The position numbers were made by a program, and so were the translations under genes. A stretch of 64,000 nucleotides of DNA from JAPOXR01 sp964291445 (lineage in GTDB: Bacteria; Pseudomonadota; Alphaproteobacteria; Rhodobacterales; Rhodobacteraceae): NCBI GenBank assembly GCA_964291445.2, contig OZ219863.1, positions 496,001-560,000 on the forward strand, written 5' to 3'. This document shows, piece after piece, positions 38,592 to 47,186 of this stretch (the first letter of the stretch is position 1; each line of letters begins with the position of its first letter). Under the pieces are notes generated by a model. That model worked only from the letters and a program-made list of their open reading frames with translations. It was not told where the DNA came from and did no database searches.

Positions 38592-39218
38592 ATGAAGGAC
38601 GTTTTCGTATACTGGGACAACTCAAACATTTTCCACGAAGCACAACGACTCGCGGAAGAACGGAATGGTACTCCCGGTGCTCGTTATCTGGTACGAATCC
38701 ATTTCGATAATCTTCTTAGACTTGCACAGGCGGACCGGCCGTTGAAGTCGGCATTCGCAGCTGGCTCAATTCCACCGGAAATGCAGGGTTTGTGGAATCG
38801 CATGGAGAATATGGGTGTTGAGGTCAGATTGTTCGACCGGGGGAGCCCTGGCCGAGGGGAGCAGGAGATTCCCGATGGCTGGCTCCAACAGCGCATGCTG
38901 GAGAATGCCTTGCGATACATTGAAACCCCGGGAATCGCCGTGGTTTTGACCGGCGATGGGGCGGGCTATCAGGAAGGGCACGGCTTTCACACAACCCTTG
39001 AGCTTCTGCACATGCGTGGTTGGAAAATTGAAGTGCTTTCTTGGCTGCATTCCTGTAACGGGAGGATGCGGGAATGGGCAAAGGCAAACGGTGCTTTTGT
39101 TCCACTGGATGACTATTACAGCGCCATAACCTTTCGTGAGCCATCACGCCCCGGATATGCATTGGCTCTACAGCGCGATCCCGATCCGTTGATTCTGGAC
39201 AAAAGGCCAATGGTCTAG
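38592..39218 (+). CDS. NYN-domain (PIN-like) ribonuclease-type protein
   Basis: 208 residues. It opens with VFVYWDNSNIF (Asp9 and Asn10/12), the acidic start of NYN domains, continues with VVLTGDGAGY, and has HTTLELLHMRGWKIEVLSW. NYN proteins have a PIN/FEN-like fold and usually act as metal-dependent RNases. GGTGGAGAC lies just upstream of ATG 38592. The gene is visibly less GC-rich than its neighbours and sits next to a tRNA gene, which fits horizontal gain. No partner gene is adjacent. Confidence 0.8.
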   Translation: MKDVFVYWDNSNIFHEAQRLAEERNGTPGARYLVRIHFDNLLRLAQADRPLKSAFAAGSIPPEMQGLWNRMENMGVEVRLFDRGSPGRGEQEIPDGWLQQRMLENALRYIETPGIAVVLTGDGAGYQEGHGFHTTLELLHMRGWKIEVLSWLHSCNGRMREWAKANGAFVPLDDYYSAITFREPSRPGYALALQRDPDPLILDKRPMV

Positions 39219-39297
39219 CATTCGTTGGACGTACGCTCTTTTGCAGTTTCGGCGATGTTGACGATACCGGCTGACTGGAATAACCACTCAGCGTCGT

Positions 39298-39374
39298 GGC
39301 GGAGTAGCTCAGTTGGTTAGAGCAGCGGAATCATAATCCGCGTGTCGGGGGTTCAAGTCCCTCCTCCGCTACCA
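39298..39374 (+). tRNA. tRNA-Met (CAT), elongator type
   Basis: A 77-nt cloverleaf including encoded CCA. The 7-bp acceptor stem closes with a G1-U72 wobble, the D arm is GCTC/GAGC, the anticodon stem is GCGGA/TCCGC with loop ATCATAA (anticodon CAT), and the T loop is TTCAAGT. The sequence resembles alphaproteobacterial elongator tRNA-Met and lacks initiator features. Confidence 0.96.
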
Positions 39375-39527
39375 GCCTCCGCGGCTTCCCTCCATGCCCA
39401 AACCGCCGATGTCGTGACCGGATCCCTGACAGGAGGGCTTGGCGGCTGCCGGGAGGGCCGGTCCCGACACGACGTCCGGGACTGGAATTCGGACGTGTTT
39501 GCAACGGCTTGAAGAGTCCTTCACGGA

Positions 39528-39536
39528 AAGATCCGA
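39528..39536 (+). repeat. 9-bp target-site duplication, left copy
   Basis: AAGATCCGA immediately outside the left inverted repeat of the insertion sequence; the same nine bases follow the right repeat at 41115-41123. Confidence 0.92.
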
Positions 39537-41114
39537 CAGTAATTCTAATTATGACTCCATCTTACTGATTTGACACGTCTTTTTGAATCGGTGTCATTTT
39601 TTTCCGGGAACCGGTCCGGCAACCGGTCGGCCCCCGGGGGGTGATTCGCTGCCCCTGGCGGGCAAAAACGTGCAGATGATCCTATTTTGTTCTTGTACAA
39701 GGATTCGCCTTATGCAATATGGGACACATGACACCCCTGTCCGGATACATGAAGGTGATGCGCGAGCTCTGCTCGCGGGCTCCGGACCGGAGAACCGGGA
39801 AGAACGCGCGGATCCCGATGGCCGACATCGCCATGTCCGGCTTTGCGGTGCTGTTTCTGCAGTCACCCTCCTTCCTCAATGCGCAGCGGCAGATGCTCTC
39901 CCGCCAGGGACGCTCCAATGCCCATACCCTCTTCGGCATCGAGACCATCCCGTCCGACAACCATATCCGCAAGATGCTGGACGGGGTGCCGGCCGGGCAT
40001 GCAGGTCCGATGTTCCACCACGTGGTGGACGGGCTGAAGCGAAGAGGGGCGCTGGAGAAGCTGCGCCGGCTGGGCGGGCATCTCTTGGTGGCGGCAGGTG
40101 GCACCGAATACGTCTCTTCGACCAGGATCGAGTGTCCGAACTGCTCCACGCAGAAGCAGTCCGACGGGACCATCCGCCACTACCACGCCATGGTCGGGGC
40201 CAGCATCGTTGCCCCGGGAAGTGCCGAGCTCTTGCCATTGCCGCCGGAGTTCATCACGCCCCAGGACGGTGCAGGCAAGCAGGATTGCGAAAGGGCGGCG
40301 GTGAAGCGCTGGCTGGCACGGGTCGGGCCCTGGGCGGCACGGCTGAAGCCGGTCTACCTGGGTGATGATCTCTATTGCTGCCAGCCGGTCTGCGAGGCGA
40401 TCGGGAATGCCGGCGGGCACTTCATCCTGACCTGCAAGCCGGGTAGCCATACCACGTTATACGAGTATATTCATGGCGCCTGCCTCGACGAGGCCAGGCG
40501 GACCAGGCGGCTGGGGGGCAAGCGCAAGCATCACTTCCACTACCGGTGGATGAATGATCTGCCATTGAGGGACGGTGCAGGAGCATTGAAGGTGGGCTGG
40601 CTCGAGGTCACCGTGACCTCGGAGACCGGCAAGCAAATCTACTACAGTACATTTGCCACCGATATCACCATCACCAGGGACAACATCGCCGAGTTGGCCG
40701 AATGTGCCCGCACCCGCTGGACGGTGGAAAATTCGGTTTTTCGGGAGCTGAAAAAGTTCTTCCATCTCGAGCACAACTTCGGCCATGGAGAATCGACCGC
40801 GTCCAGCGTGCTGGCGATGTTCAACCTGGTTGCCCTCCTGATACAGAGCGCCTGCCAGATGGTCTGCCCCCGGTGGCGCGCGGCGCGCAAGAGGTGGGTG
40901 GCCCGCTACCAGATGCTCGATCAGCTGAAGATCCTGGTCAATTATGTCGTCTTCGGCGGCTGGGACCAGTTCCTCGTGGCCATCACCACCGACCAGCTTC
41001 CGGAACAGCCTCCGTGAAGCACCGCCGGCACTCATGTGCCGGCCACCCAAGCCCCCCGACACGCAACCCGAAACAGCCGAAAGTCAAGACATCAATGCAT
41101 AATTAGAATTTCTG
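39537..41114 (+). mobile_element. Complete insertion sequence (1578 bp), ISNCY/IS4-like
   Basis: Terminal inverted repeats of 17 bp, CAGTAATTCTAATTATG (39537-39553) and the complement of CAGAAATTCTAATTATG (41098-41114), differ at one base. A perfect 9-bp target duplication AAGATCCGA flanks it. One transposase gene occupies most of the element. The intact ends imply a recent insertion, placed between tRNA-Met and the promoter of the first NHLP precursor. The first 180 bases before the transposase hold no gene. Confidence 0.92.
39719..41017 (+). CDS. Transposase of the ISNCY/IS4-like DDE group
   Basis: 432 residues. Layout matches DDE transposases of the type with SSTRIECPNC after the first acid, YLGDDLYCCQPVCE around the second, and TRWTVENSVFRELKK...LEHNFGHG around the last. 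At the first acidic site this protein reads AAGGTEYVSS, where related enzymes have LDGT; the Asp appears to be Gly. If that is the catalytic residue the enzyme could be dead despite perfect element ends. ATG 39719 is the first start of the frame. Confidence 0.85.
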   Translation: MGHMTPLSGYMKVMRELCSRAPDRRTGKNARIPMADIAMSGFAVLFLQSPSFLNAQRQMLSRQGRSNAHTLFGIETIPSDNHIRKMLDGVPAGHAGPMFHHVVDGLKRRGALEKLRRLGGHLLVAAGGTEYVSSTRIECPNCSTQKQSDGTIRHYHAMVGASIVAPGSAELLPLPPEFITPQDGAGKQDCERAAVKRWLARVGPWAARLKPVYLGDDLYCCQPVCEAIGNAGGHFILTCKPGSHTTLYEYIHGACLDEARRTRRLGGKRKHHFHYRWMNDLPLRDGAGALKVGWLEVTVTSETGKQIYYSTFATDITITRDNIAELAECARTRWTVENSVFRELKKFFHLEHNFGHGESTASSVLAMFNLVALLIQSACQMVCPRWRAARKRWVARYQMLDQLKILVNYVVFGGWDQFLVAITTDQLPEQPP

Positions 41115-41123
41115 AAGATCCGA
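41115..41123 (+). repeat. 9-bp target-site duplication, right copy
   Basis: AAGATCCGA directly after the right terminal inverted repeat, identical to 39528-39536. Confidence 0.92.
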
Positions 41124-41131
41124 TGACGGAT

Positions 41132-41160
41132 TTGATCTTTTGCTGGCAGCAATATATTGT
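41132..41160 (+). promoter_or_regulatory. Sigma-70-like promoter of the first NHLP precursor
   Basis: TTGATC (41132-41137), a 17-base spacer and TATTGT (41155-41160) lie 39 bases before the precursor start, just inside the right flank of the insertion sequence. The AT-rich stretch stands out from the surrounding DNA. Confidence 0.55.
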
Positions 41161-41199
41161 CAATTCCCTGTTTGTCGTAACATATCAGGAGTTTGACCT

Positions 41200-41475
41200 A
41201 TGGATTGGCAATCTTTTTCAGAAACCCCGCTTCAGTCGGCCGAGGACATGCGCCAGCAGATCACGGACAAAGCGATCAGCGACAGCGACTTCCGGAGCCT
41301 TCTGGTCTCGAACCCGAAGGATGCAATTTCCCAGGAGCTGGGCGTGGACATTCCGGACGGCGTGGACATCGTCGTGCATGAGAGCAACGCCGAGACCCTT
41401 CACCTGGCCCTTCCGGTCAGCGAAATCGGTGAAGAACAGCTGGAAGCGATCGCAGCGGGCCGCTGCTGCTGCTGA
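41200..41475 (+). CDS. NHLP-leader RiPP precursor 1 (core RCCC)
   Basis: 91 residues. Residues 1-87 are a nitrile-hydratase-alpha-like leader: FRSLLVSNPKDAISQELGV, then VDIVVHESNAETLHLALP. A helix EIGEEQLEAIAAG follows and the chain ends RCCC (88-91). Cleavage after the Ala-Ala-Gly (double-glycine-like) site, as in NHLP precursors processed by C39 peptidases, leaves the four-residue core Arg-Cys-Cys-Cys. AGGAG lies 8 bases before ATG 41200. It is about 76% identical (69 of 91) to the second precursor, with the same end. Expected maturation: Cys cyclodehydration by the YcaO protein, then export by the NHLM system. Confidence 0.92.
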   Translation: MDWQSFSETPLQSAEDMRQQITDKAISDSDFRSLLVSNPKDAISQELGVDIPDGVDIVVHESNAETLHLALPVSEIGEEQLEAIAAGRCCC

Positions 41476-41691
41476 CATCAGCAACCCCGATACCCCGACA
41501 GGGATTCTGCGGCTATCGGGCATATGACCGCGATGCGCGGTGACATCGAGAGGATTGGGGCGCCGTGACCTGCGTTTTGATCCTTTCGTTGCGGATTCTG
41601 CCGTCATCCATGCCGTGACAGCGGCCAGAGATCGGGTAGCGTTGGTTGCGCAATCGGGCCCAACCTCCCGTGGCGCATGAGAGGTCGGGCG

Positions 41692-44004
41692 ATGGCGAAG
41701 CCGCCGGATGTTGCAACCAGGGATTTCGGGACATGGCTGGGCGAGAAGATCGTCTCGGCCCGTTACGTTGTCATCCTGGCAACGCTTGCCCTGGTCGGCG
41801 CGGCGGCGAGCGGCGCCGTCTTCCTGACTGTCTCCACGGATTACCGGGCGTTCTTCAACAAGGACAACCCGGAACTCCTGGCGTTGGAATCACTGGAGCG
41901 CGTATACGAAAAGAGCGACTATGCCCTGCTGATGATCGTGCCGGATGACGGTGACGCCACCTCGGAGCAGGCGCTCTCGGCCGCCATCTGGTTGACCGAG
42001 CGGGCATGGCAGACACCCTACGCGACACGCGTCGATTCCATTGCCAATTTCCCGCACACGACGGCAGATGAAGACTGGCTGGTGGTGCAGGATTTGGTGG
42101 ACCCGGAGAAGGTGGGCGACCCGCAGGAGCGCAGCAGGATTCGTGCCACGGCCCTTGCCGATCCGCGGCTCGCAGGAAACCTCGTGGCCCGGGACGGTGC
42201 CGTCAGCGCCGTCAGCATCACTGTCAAGCTGCCGGACGGGGACAATGCCGCGAGCATCGCCGAGGTCGCTGGATTCGCGCACCAGATTGTCGCCGACGCG
42301 AAAGAGAGATTTCCCGGTATCGATTTTCGACCCGTCGGCACGGTGATCATCAATCAGGCCTTTTCCGACGCGACACTGGCGACCACGAGAACGGTGTCGC
42401 CTGCCGCCCTCGCAGTCATGGCGGTGATTCTCGGACTCATGACCCGCGGCATGGCGGGGGTCGTCGCCACTGGCGGCGTTGTCATCCTGTCCATCCTGGC
42501 TGCGATGGGCCTGGCAGGCTGGGTCGGCATTCCGTTATCCACGGCCACGTCGGCGGTACCGGTCATCGTGCTCACCCTGGCCGTGGCCAACTGCCTTCAT
42601 GTCATCGTCACGACACGGCAGCGCCTCGGGGACGGGATTCCCAAACACGCGGCCGTTGCACAATCCGTCCAGGAGAATCTGAACCCGATATTCCTTGCAA
42701 GCGTAACCACGGCCTTCGGGTTCCTGATGATGAATTTTTCCGAGGTTCCACCCTACCGGCACCTCGGAACACTTGTCGCCGTCGGGGCCGCCATTTCCTT
42801 CCTGCTGTCTGTCACCTTCCTGCCGGCACTCCTGTCCGTGACTCCCATTCGACCGCTTCGCCCGGGGAGGTCACGGTTTGGAATTCACGCCATTGCAGAA
42901 TTCACGCTGCGGCGGCGAAAACCGCTGCTGTGGTTGTCGGTGGCTGTCATTATCGGCCTGTGCACCGCCCTTCCTCGCAACGAACTCAATGATGTGCTGA
43001 CCAATTTCTTCGACGAGGATGTCCAGCTGCGCAAGGATACCGATTTCCTTGACGAACATCTCAGCGGGAACACCGCAATCGAATACTCGATCGAAGCAGA
43101 CGGCCCGGACGGGATCGCCGAACCTGCCTTCCTCGAGGACGTCTCCGCCTTTGCCGACTGGTTCCGGGCGCAGCCGGAGACTCGGCACGTGCTTGTCATC
43201 AGCGACACGTTCCGCCAACTGAACAAGAGCCTGCATGGCGATGACCTGGCCGCCTACCGGATCCCCGAAGACCGCGAGCTTGCCGCGCAACTCCTGCTCC
43301 TCTACGAACTGTCCCTTCCCTTCGGTCTCGACGTCAACAATCGCATCAACATAGACAAATCGGCGACACGCATGACCGTGACCACCAGGACCCTGTCCAC
43401 GAACGAGCTGCTCGAATTCGATGCGCGGGCAAGATCCTGGCTTGATGACTCGGCGTTGCGTTTTTCCCGGGTCCAGAGTTCGGGCGCCTCGCTGATGTTC
43501 GCACATCTCGGGCAACGCAATATCCGGGCGATGCTGGTCGGGACCATCATAGCGTTCCTGGGGGTCTCCGTCCTTCTCATTGCCGCATTTCGTTCGCTTC
43601 GCCTCGGCCTGGTGAGCCTGGTGCCGAATTTCGTTCCCGGCCTGGCCGGGTTCGGCATCTGGGGACTGACCGTCGGTGAGGTCGGTCTTGCGCTGTCGGT
43701 CGTCATGGCCATGACAATCGGTATCGTGGTGGACGACACCGTGCACTTTCTCAGCAAGTATCTCCAGGCGCGGCGTGAGCTCGGAAAGTCCCCCGAAGAC
43801 GCGGTGCGCCATGCCTTCGGAACTGTCGGTCTGGCCTTGTTCGCGACCACGACCATACTGGTGGCAGGATTCCTGGTCCTGGGCACGTCCAGCTTTGCTC
43901 CCACCGGGCAGATGGGACAGTTGACAGCCATTGTCATTTCGCTCGCCCTGGCATTCGATTTCCTGTTCCTGCCACCATTGCTGTTGGCGCTGGATCGTCG
44001 CTGA
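41692..44004 (+). CDS. MMPL/RND-superfamily exporter
   Basis: 770 residues, with twelve predicted membrane segments in two halves. Each half has one segment, a large periplasmic domain, then five more segments. The conserved STDYRAFF and MAMTIGIVVDDTVHFLSKY (a proton-relay Asp pair in TM4 of the second half) identify the MMPL/RND superfamily. ATG 41692 has AGAGG upstream and is preferred over ATG 41677. It lies 216 bases after the first precursor on the same strand, so it may export the mature product or a lipid-like intermediate, alongside the NHLM transporters. The weak inverted repeat 41486-41520 between them could limit read-through. Confidence 0.85.
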   Translation: MAKPPDVATRDFGTWLGEKIVSARYVVILATLALVGAAASGAVFLTVSTDYRAFFNKDNPELLALESLERVYEKSDYALLMIVPDDGDATSEQALSAAIWLTERAWQTPYATRVDSIANFPHTTADEDWLVVQDLVDPEKVGDPQERSRIRATALADPRLAGNLVARDGAVSAVSITVKLPDGDNAASIAEVAGFAHQIVADAKERFPGIDFRPVGTVIINQAFSDATLATTRTVSPAALAVMAVILGLMTRGMAGVVATGGVVILSILAAMGLAGWVGIPLSTATSAVPVIVLTLAVANCLHVIVTTRQRLGDGIPKHAAVAQSVQENLNPIFLASVTTAFGFLMMNFSEVPPYRHLGTLVAVGAAISFLLSVTFLPALLSVTPIRPLRPGRSRFGIHAIAEFTLRRRKPLLWLSVAVIIGLCTALPRNELNDVLTNFFDEDVQLRKDTDFLDEHLSGNTAIEYSIEADGPDGIAEPAFLEDVSAFADWFRAQPETRHVLVISDTFRQLNKSLHGDDLAAYRIPEDRELAAQLLLLYELSLPFGLDVNNRINIDKSATRMTVTTRTLSTNELLEFDARARSWLDDSALRFSRVQSSGASLMFAHLGQRNIRAMLVGTIIAFLGVSVLLIAAFRSLRLGLVSLVPNFVPGLAGFGIWGLTVGEVGLALSVVMAMTIGIVVDDTVHFLSKYLQARRELGKSPEDAVRHAFGTVGLALFATTTILVAGFLVLGTSSFAPTGQMGQLTAIVISLALAFDFLFLPPLLLALDRR

Positions 44005-44302
44005 CTTCCTGTTGCGGCAAGGGCCCGGTCATCGGGTGCGTGCTTTGTGTGTCGACGGTTTTCGAAAGGAACGATGCATCACCGGAATCTGCCCCAACTG
44101 CCTGCTGCTGGCAGTTTGGCAATTTTCCCGTGGGCCCGGCGACCAGTCTGAATGCGGTGCCAGGTCAGTACCATCCACCATGGGCCTTCGGGAAAGGCAG
44201 TCACGCCTTCACCAATCACTCACATCACCTGACCCCGGTGAAATCGGGCAGCAATGAGTGGTGGTGGCGTGCGGCGCGGCGGCGCCTCACCATTGACCCG
44301 CG
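44005..44302. other. 298-base convergent gap
   Basis: It separates the ends of the MMPL gene and the first AlkB/GlnE-like gene. A 25-codon reading frame with AAAGGA before ATG 44074 is present but its peptide resembles nothing known; no other feature is seen. Confidence 0.35.
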
Positions 44303-46711
44303 TCACGCCGACCGGATTTGTTCGATGCAGGCCCGTGCCTCTGCCGTTGTCTTCGAGACGAACTCGTCGAGCGAAGCACCCGCCTCCTGCCCGACAGATT
44401 TCATGACGAAGGCCCGGACCTGGTCAGGCACCGAGTCGGTCGAAAATAAGTCCCCGGCAGCCAGACCGAGAACAGCGGCCAGGTCGCGCTGCGCTTCGGC
44501 ACTGGACGCCAGTTTCGCGGCCAAATCGGCTGGAATCAGCCGGTGCTCGCCGGCGACCCTGAATATGGACGGCAAATCAAGGGAGAGGAGGTCCGGTTCA
44601 TCACCGGCAAATTTCATCTGCAGGTAGCGGCCTGCTCGTTCAATGTCCTGCAGACTGCCGACAATACTGCATGCGGAATCGGTCTCCAGAGCGGCATGAA
44701 CCGCGGGTTGCGGAAGTTCCGGCATCTCGGAGCCGTGAGGCGTGCTGCCGGCAAGACGCGTCTTCCGCATTTCGTCGAGACGCAAGGCGAGACCCGACTC
44801 GTCAGGCACCGGCAGAATGCGGGCACCGGCGAGATTGCAAAGATCGTCCAGCGACGCGGTGTCTCCATACATGTCGCGGAATTCGGCAAAGGTTCCGATA
44901 AAGATGTCCTGCCCTTTTCCTGCAAGTGCAATGAGAAGATTGTCGCGGGCGAATATCCGCAGGACCCTGGTAAACCGGCCCCGGACCCGGTGGAGATTCT
45001 GCGCATATCCACCTTCAACAATGATGGCGAGGTTCAGTTCGGCTCCCAGGAACCTGCGCAACTCGGCGAGATCACCGAAGCCCAGGGCCGCGATCCCGCT
45101 ACCCGGCTGCAGAGGCCTGCTATCCGAGATATCGTCGCAGACCGAAACCAGAATGGCGCAGAGGGCTGCATCGGCGACGCGGGAGGTCGCAATCAGGGCT
45201 TCAGCTGGAGCCAGATTGCCGCGGATCACATGCATGGCAATCTGGAAAACCTTGGAATTGCACCATTCACGTGCCGCGTCCGCAGTCTCTTCGGCGTCCA
45301 GAACAGGTATGTCGTCAAGTTGCTCCTTCATTTCGTCCAGGCCGAGATCAAGGGTCCAGTAGATTCGGGCCAATCCCTGCCTGGCAATTCTCTCGACTTC
45401 CGGATTCTCGCCAAACCCCTCCGGCAGGCTGATGTCGGTGAATTCCCTGGATTCGAGACTGTCCAGCAGTTTCGGCATCCGGTTCATGCAATCCCCGAGA
45501 TGGGGGGCGGCGCCAAGAATTTCTGCAATGGCGTCGAATGAACCGGGGCGCTCGGCGAACGCCTTGCTGTCATAAGGGCGCCAGTCGTCAATCTGTGGAT
45601 AGAAGCGTGCCCTGTTCTCATCCAGGATCGGATTCATGGTCTCGAGCCAGCGTTTCGGAAACAGTGCCAGGCCCATCATTGAGCCATAGGTACCTGGCAG
45701 CACCGGCGACAGTTCCTCACCGTAGTGCTGGAGAACCGGAAAACGGCGGTTGGGCGACAGGTGATGGTCAGAATGACGCTGCGCGTTCAGAAGCAGCCAG
45801 TTCGTCATTCGGTAGCCTGCGCTCCACCCATGATGTTTCCTGATCGGCTCAAAACGACCATTGGGCTTGAGAATGCGTCTCAGCCCGTAATGCTGGATAT
45901 AGTCGGCCACCCGTATCTGGAGATAAACGAGCGCACCCATGAGAACAAAAACGAGCATCGCCCGCCAGCCGCCCACCCACCAGCCATACGCGTAACAGGC
46001 ACCAGTCATCAGAAGGTAACGCCAGAATGCGTTATTGCTGTGCCAGACTGGTCGCTGGCGCCGCGCCAGCCGTTCGACCTCGTGACGCCATGACCCGACA
46101 ATGCTCTTTGGCAGGCCGTTCCTGAAGAACTGCCAGAAACCCATTCCGCGGGGAGCAGATTCAGGATCGCCCGGCGTGCAGACGCGGGCATGATGAATGT
46201 ACAAATGTTCGAGCGGATAGATCGGGTACGACACGGAGGCCATCAGGAATTCGCCGATCCGTCGTTCCCAGGCACTCCTGCGATGTATGAATTCGTGGCT
46301 GAATATATTCGTCAGCATCGCCGACGAGATCAGCAGCAAAAGGAGCACTGCCTGCTCCCAGGCCGCAAGTTCTGACACGGCGAAAACTCGCCAGAGCACG
46401 AAGGCGACCATCACTGGCCACAGCACTGCCCAGGTCCATACGGTAAGCTTGTACCAGAGCAGTTCGGCCTCGGAGGTCTTGCTCGGATCCATGTTCCGCT
46501 CTTCCAGGCCGAAGACGGGGTCCAGGCTGTTCAGACCGAGAAACAGGAACAGCAGGAGCAGCAACCATCCGCCGTACAGCGCTGCCGCGACGAAAAGCGG
46601 AAACAGCAGAAGCGTAAGAAAATGCGGTGCGGCACTTGCGAATGAGGCAGTCAACTGGTCTGTTCTTGCCTCTTCAGTGACCACGCCGGCATTGGTGTTC
46701 CTGGCCGCCAT
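44303..46711 (-). CDS. AlkB-type di-iron hydroxylase fused to a degenerate GlnE-like domain, copy 1
   Basis: 802 residues. Residues 30-345 are an integral-membrane AlkB/fatty-acid-hydroxylase domain with about six membrane segments and all His boxes: HEFIH (139-143), EHLYIHH (168-174, followed by ARVCTPGDP), YIQHYGLRR (His274) and QRHSDHH (313-317). Residues from about 395 resemble one half of glutamine-synthetase adenylyltransferase GlnE: a helical start (GAAPHLGDCMNRMPKLLDSL), the VIRGNLAPAEALIATSRVADAA helix, the nucleotidyltransferase strand, then DIERAGRYLQMKF. At the catalytic strand (SDLDLIF type) it reads ELNLAIIVE, so no metal-binding acids remain. ATG 46711 has GGAG upstream. The fusion is unknown to me. 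Role inferred: oxidation of the peptide or a partner in the RiPP pathway. Confidence 0.8.
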   Translation of the reverse strand: MAARNTNAGVVTEEARTDQLTASFASAAPHFLTLLLFPLFVAAALYGGWLLLLLFLFLGLNSLDPVFGLEERNMDPSKTSEAELLWYKLTVWTWAVLWPVMVAFVLWRVFAVSELAAWEQAVLLLLLISSAMLTNIFSHEFIHRRSAWERRIGEFLMASVSYPIYPLEHLYIHHARVCTPGDPESAPRGMGFWQFFRNGLPKSIVGSWRHEVERLARRQRPVWHSNNAFWRYLLMTGACYAYGWWVGGWRAMLVFVLMGALVYLQIRVADYIQHYGLRRILKPNGRFEPIRKHHGWSAGYRMTNWLLLNAQRHSDHHLSPNRRFPVLQHYGEELSPVLPGTYGSMMGLALFPKRWLETMNPILDENRARFYPQIDDWRPYDSKAFAERPGSFDAIAEILGAAPHLGDCMNRMPKLLDSLESREFTDISLPEGFGENPEVERIARQGLARIYWTLDLGLDEMKEQLDDIPVLDAEETADAAREWCNSKVFQIAMHVIRGNLAPAEALIATSRVADAALCAILVSVCDDISDSRPLQPGSGIAALGFGDLAELRRFLGAELNLAIIVEGGYAQNLHRVRGRFTRVLRIFARDNLLIALAGKGQDIFIGTFAEFRDMYGDTASLDDLCNLAGARILPVPDESGLALRLDEMRKTRLAGSTPHGSEMPELPQPAVHAALETDSACSIVGSLQDIERAGRYLQMKFAGDEPDLLSLDLPSIFRVAGEHRLIPADLAAKLASSAEAQRDLAAVLGLAAGDLFSTDSVPDQVRAFVMKSVGQEAGASLDEFVSKTTAEARACIEQIRSA

Positions 46712-47186
46712 GAGAGAATCTCCATATGACTCCAATTCCCAAGAGGGCAACAATCGCTGCCGCAATGCCATTTTGGCGAGGAAAGTCTAAACACCGGCGT
46801 GTTACGTGACAAGCGTGTCGGCAGCTGAGCGGGCGTAATTTCCGTGGCGGGGCCCGGGGGCGGCAATATTGTCGGTCACGTCTGGTTGGCGACATTCGTG
46901 CTGTCGTCCGAACCGGACGGAATCCGAATCCGGGCGGCTTGCCCCTGGCAGAAACCTGCCACCAGGCGCCATGCTGCCGCATACGAGCCGGCCGGGCTCG
47001 TCGGCCGCTGGCCGAGCTTCGGACTATGGCTCCATTGCCGGAGATCCGGGCCGGGGCGCTGGTCGGGCCAGGCTGACAGATTGCGGCCGGGCGGGATTTG
47101 GCAATGCAGGTGCGCGCAAGTGACTTGCAGGACCGAGGTCAATTGTGTTTGTCATCAGGGTGGTGTTTGAACTGGAGCATCTCATC
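46712..47186. other. 475-base divergent regulatory region
   Basis: It lies between the AlkB/GlnE-like gene 1 (minus) and the methyltransferase (plus). It holds the promoter at 46784-46812 for the minus strand; a GGAG before ATG 47187 serves the plus strand. No gene is supported in the GC-rich middle. Confidence 0.45.
46784..46812 (-). promoter_or_regulatory. Sigma-70-like promoter of AlkB/GlnE-like gene 1
   Basis: On the minus strand TTGTCA (46812-46807), a 17-base spacer and TAGACT (46789-46784) lie about 70 bases before the start at 46711. Confidence 0.55.

Noticed and set aside
39298..39527. Possible integration site at the tRNA-Met 3' end
   Set aside because: No second copy of the tRNA 3' end was found by eye downstream, and no integrase gene is present in the window.
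39583..40365. A 260-codon frame overlapping the transposase start
   Set aside because: Out of frame with the transposase and lacking any domain; the 39719 frame carries the conserved sequence.
44074..44151. A 25-codon frame with a good AAAGGA ribosome-binding site between the MMPL and AlkB/GlnE-like genes
   Set aside because: The peptide has no leader or core features of a RiPP precursor and no conservation can be judged; probably chance.
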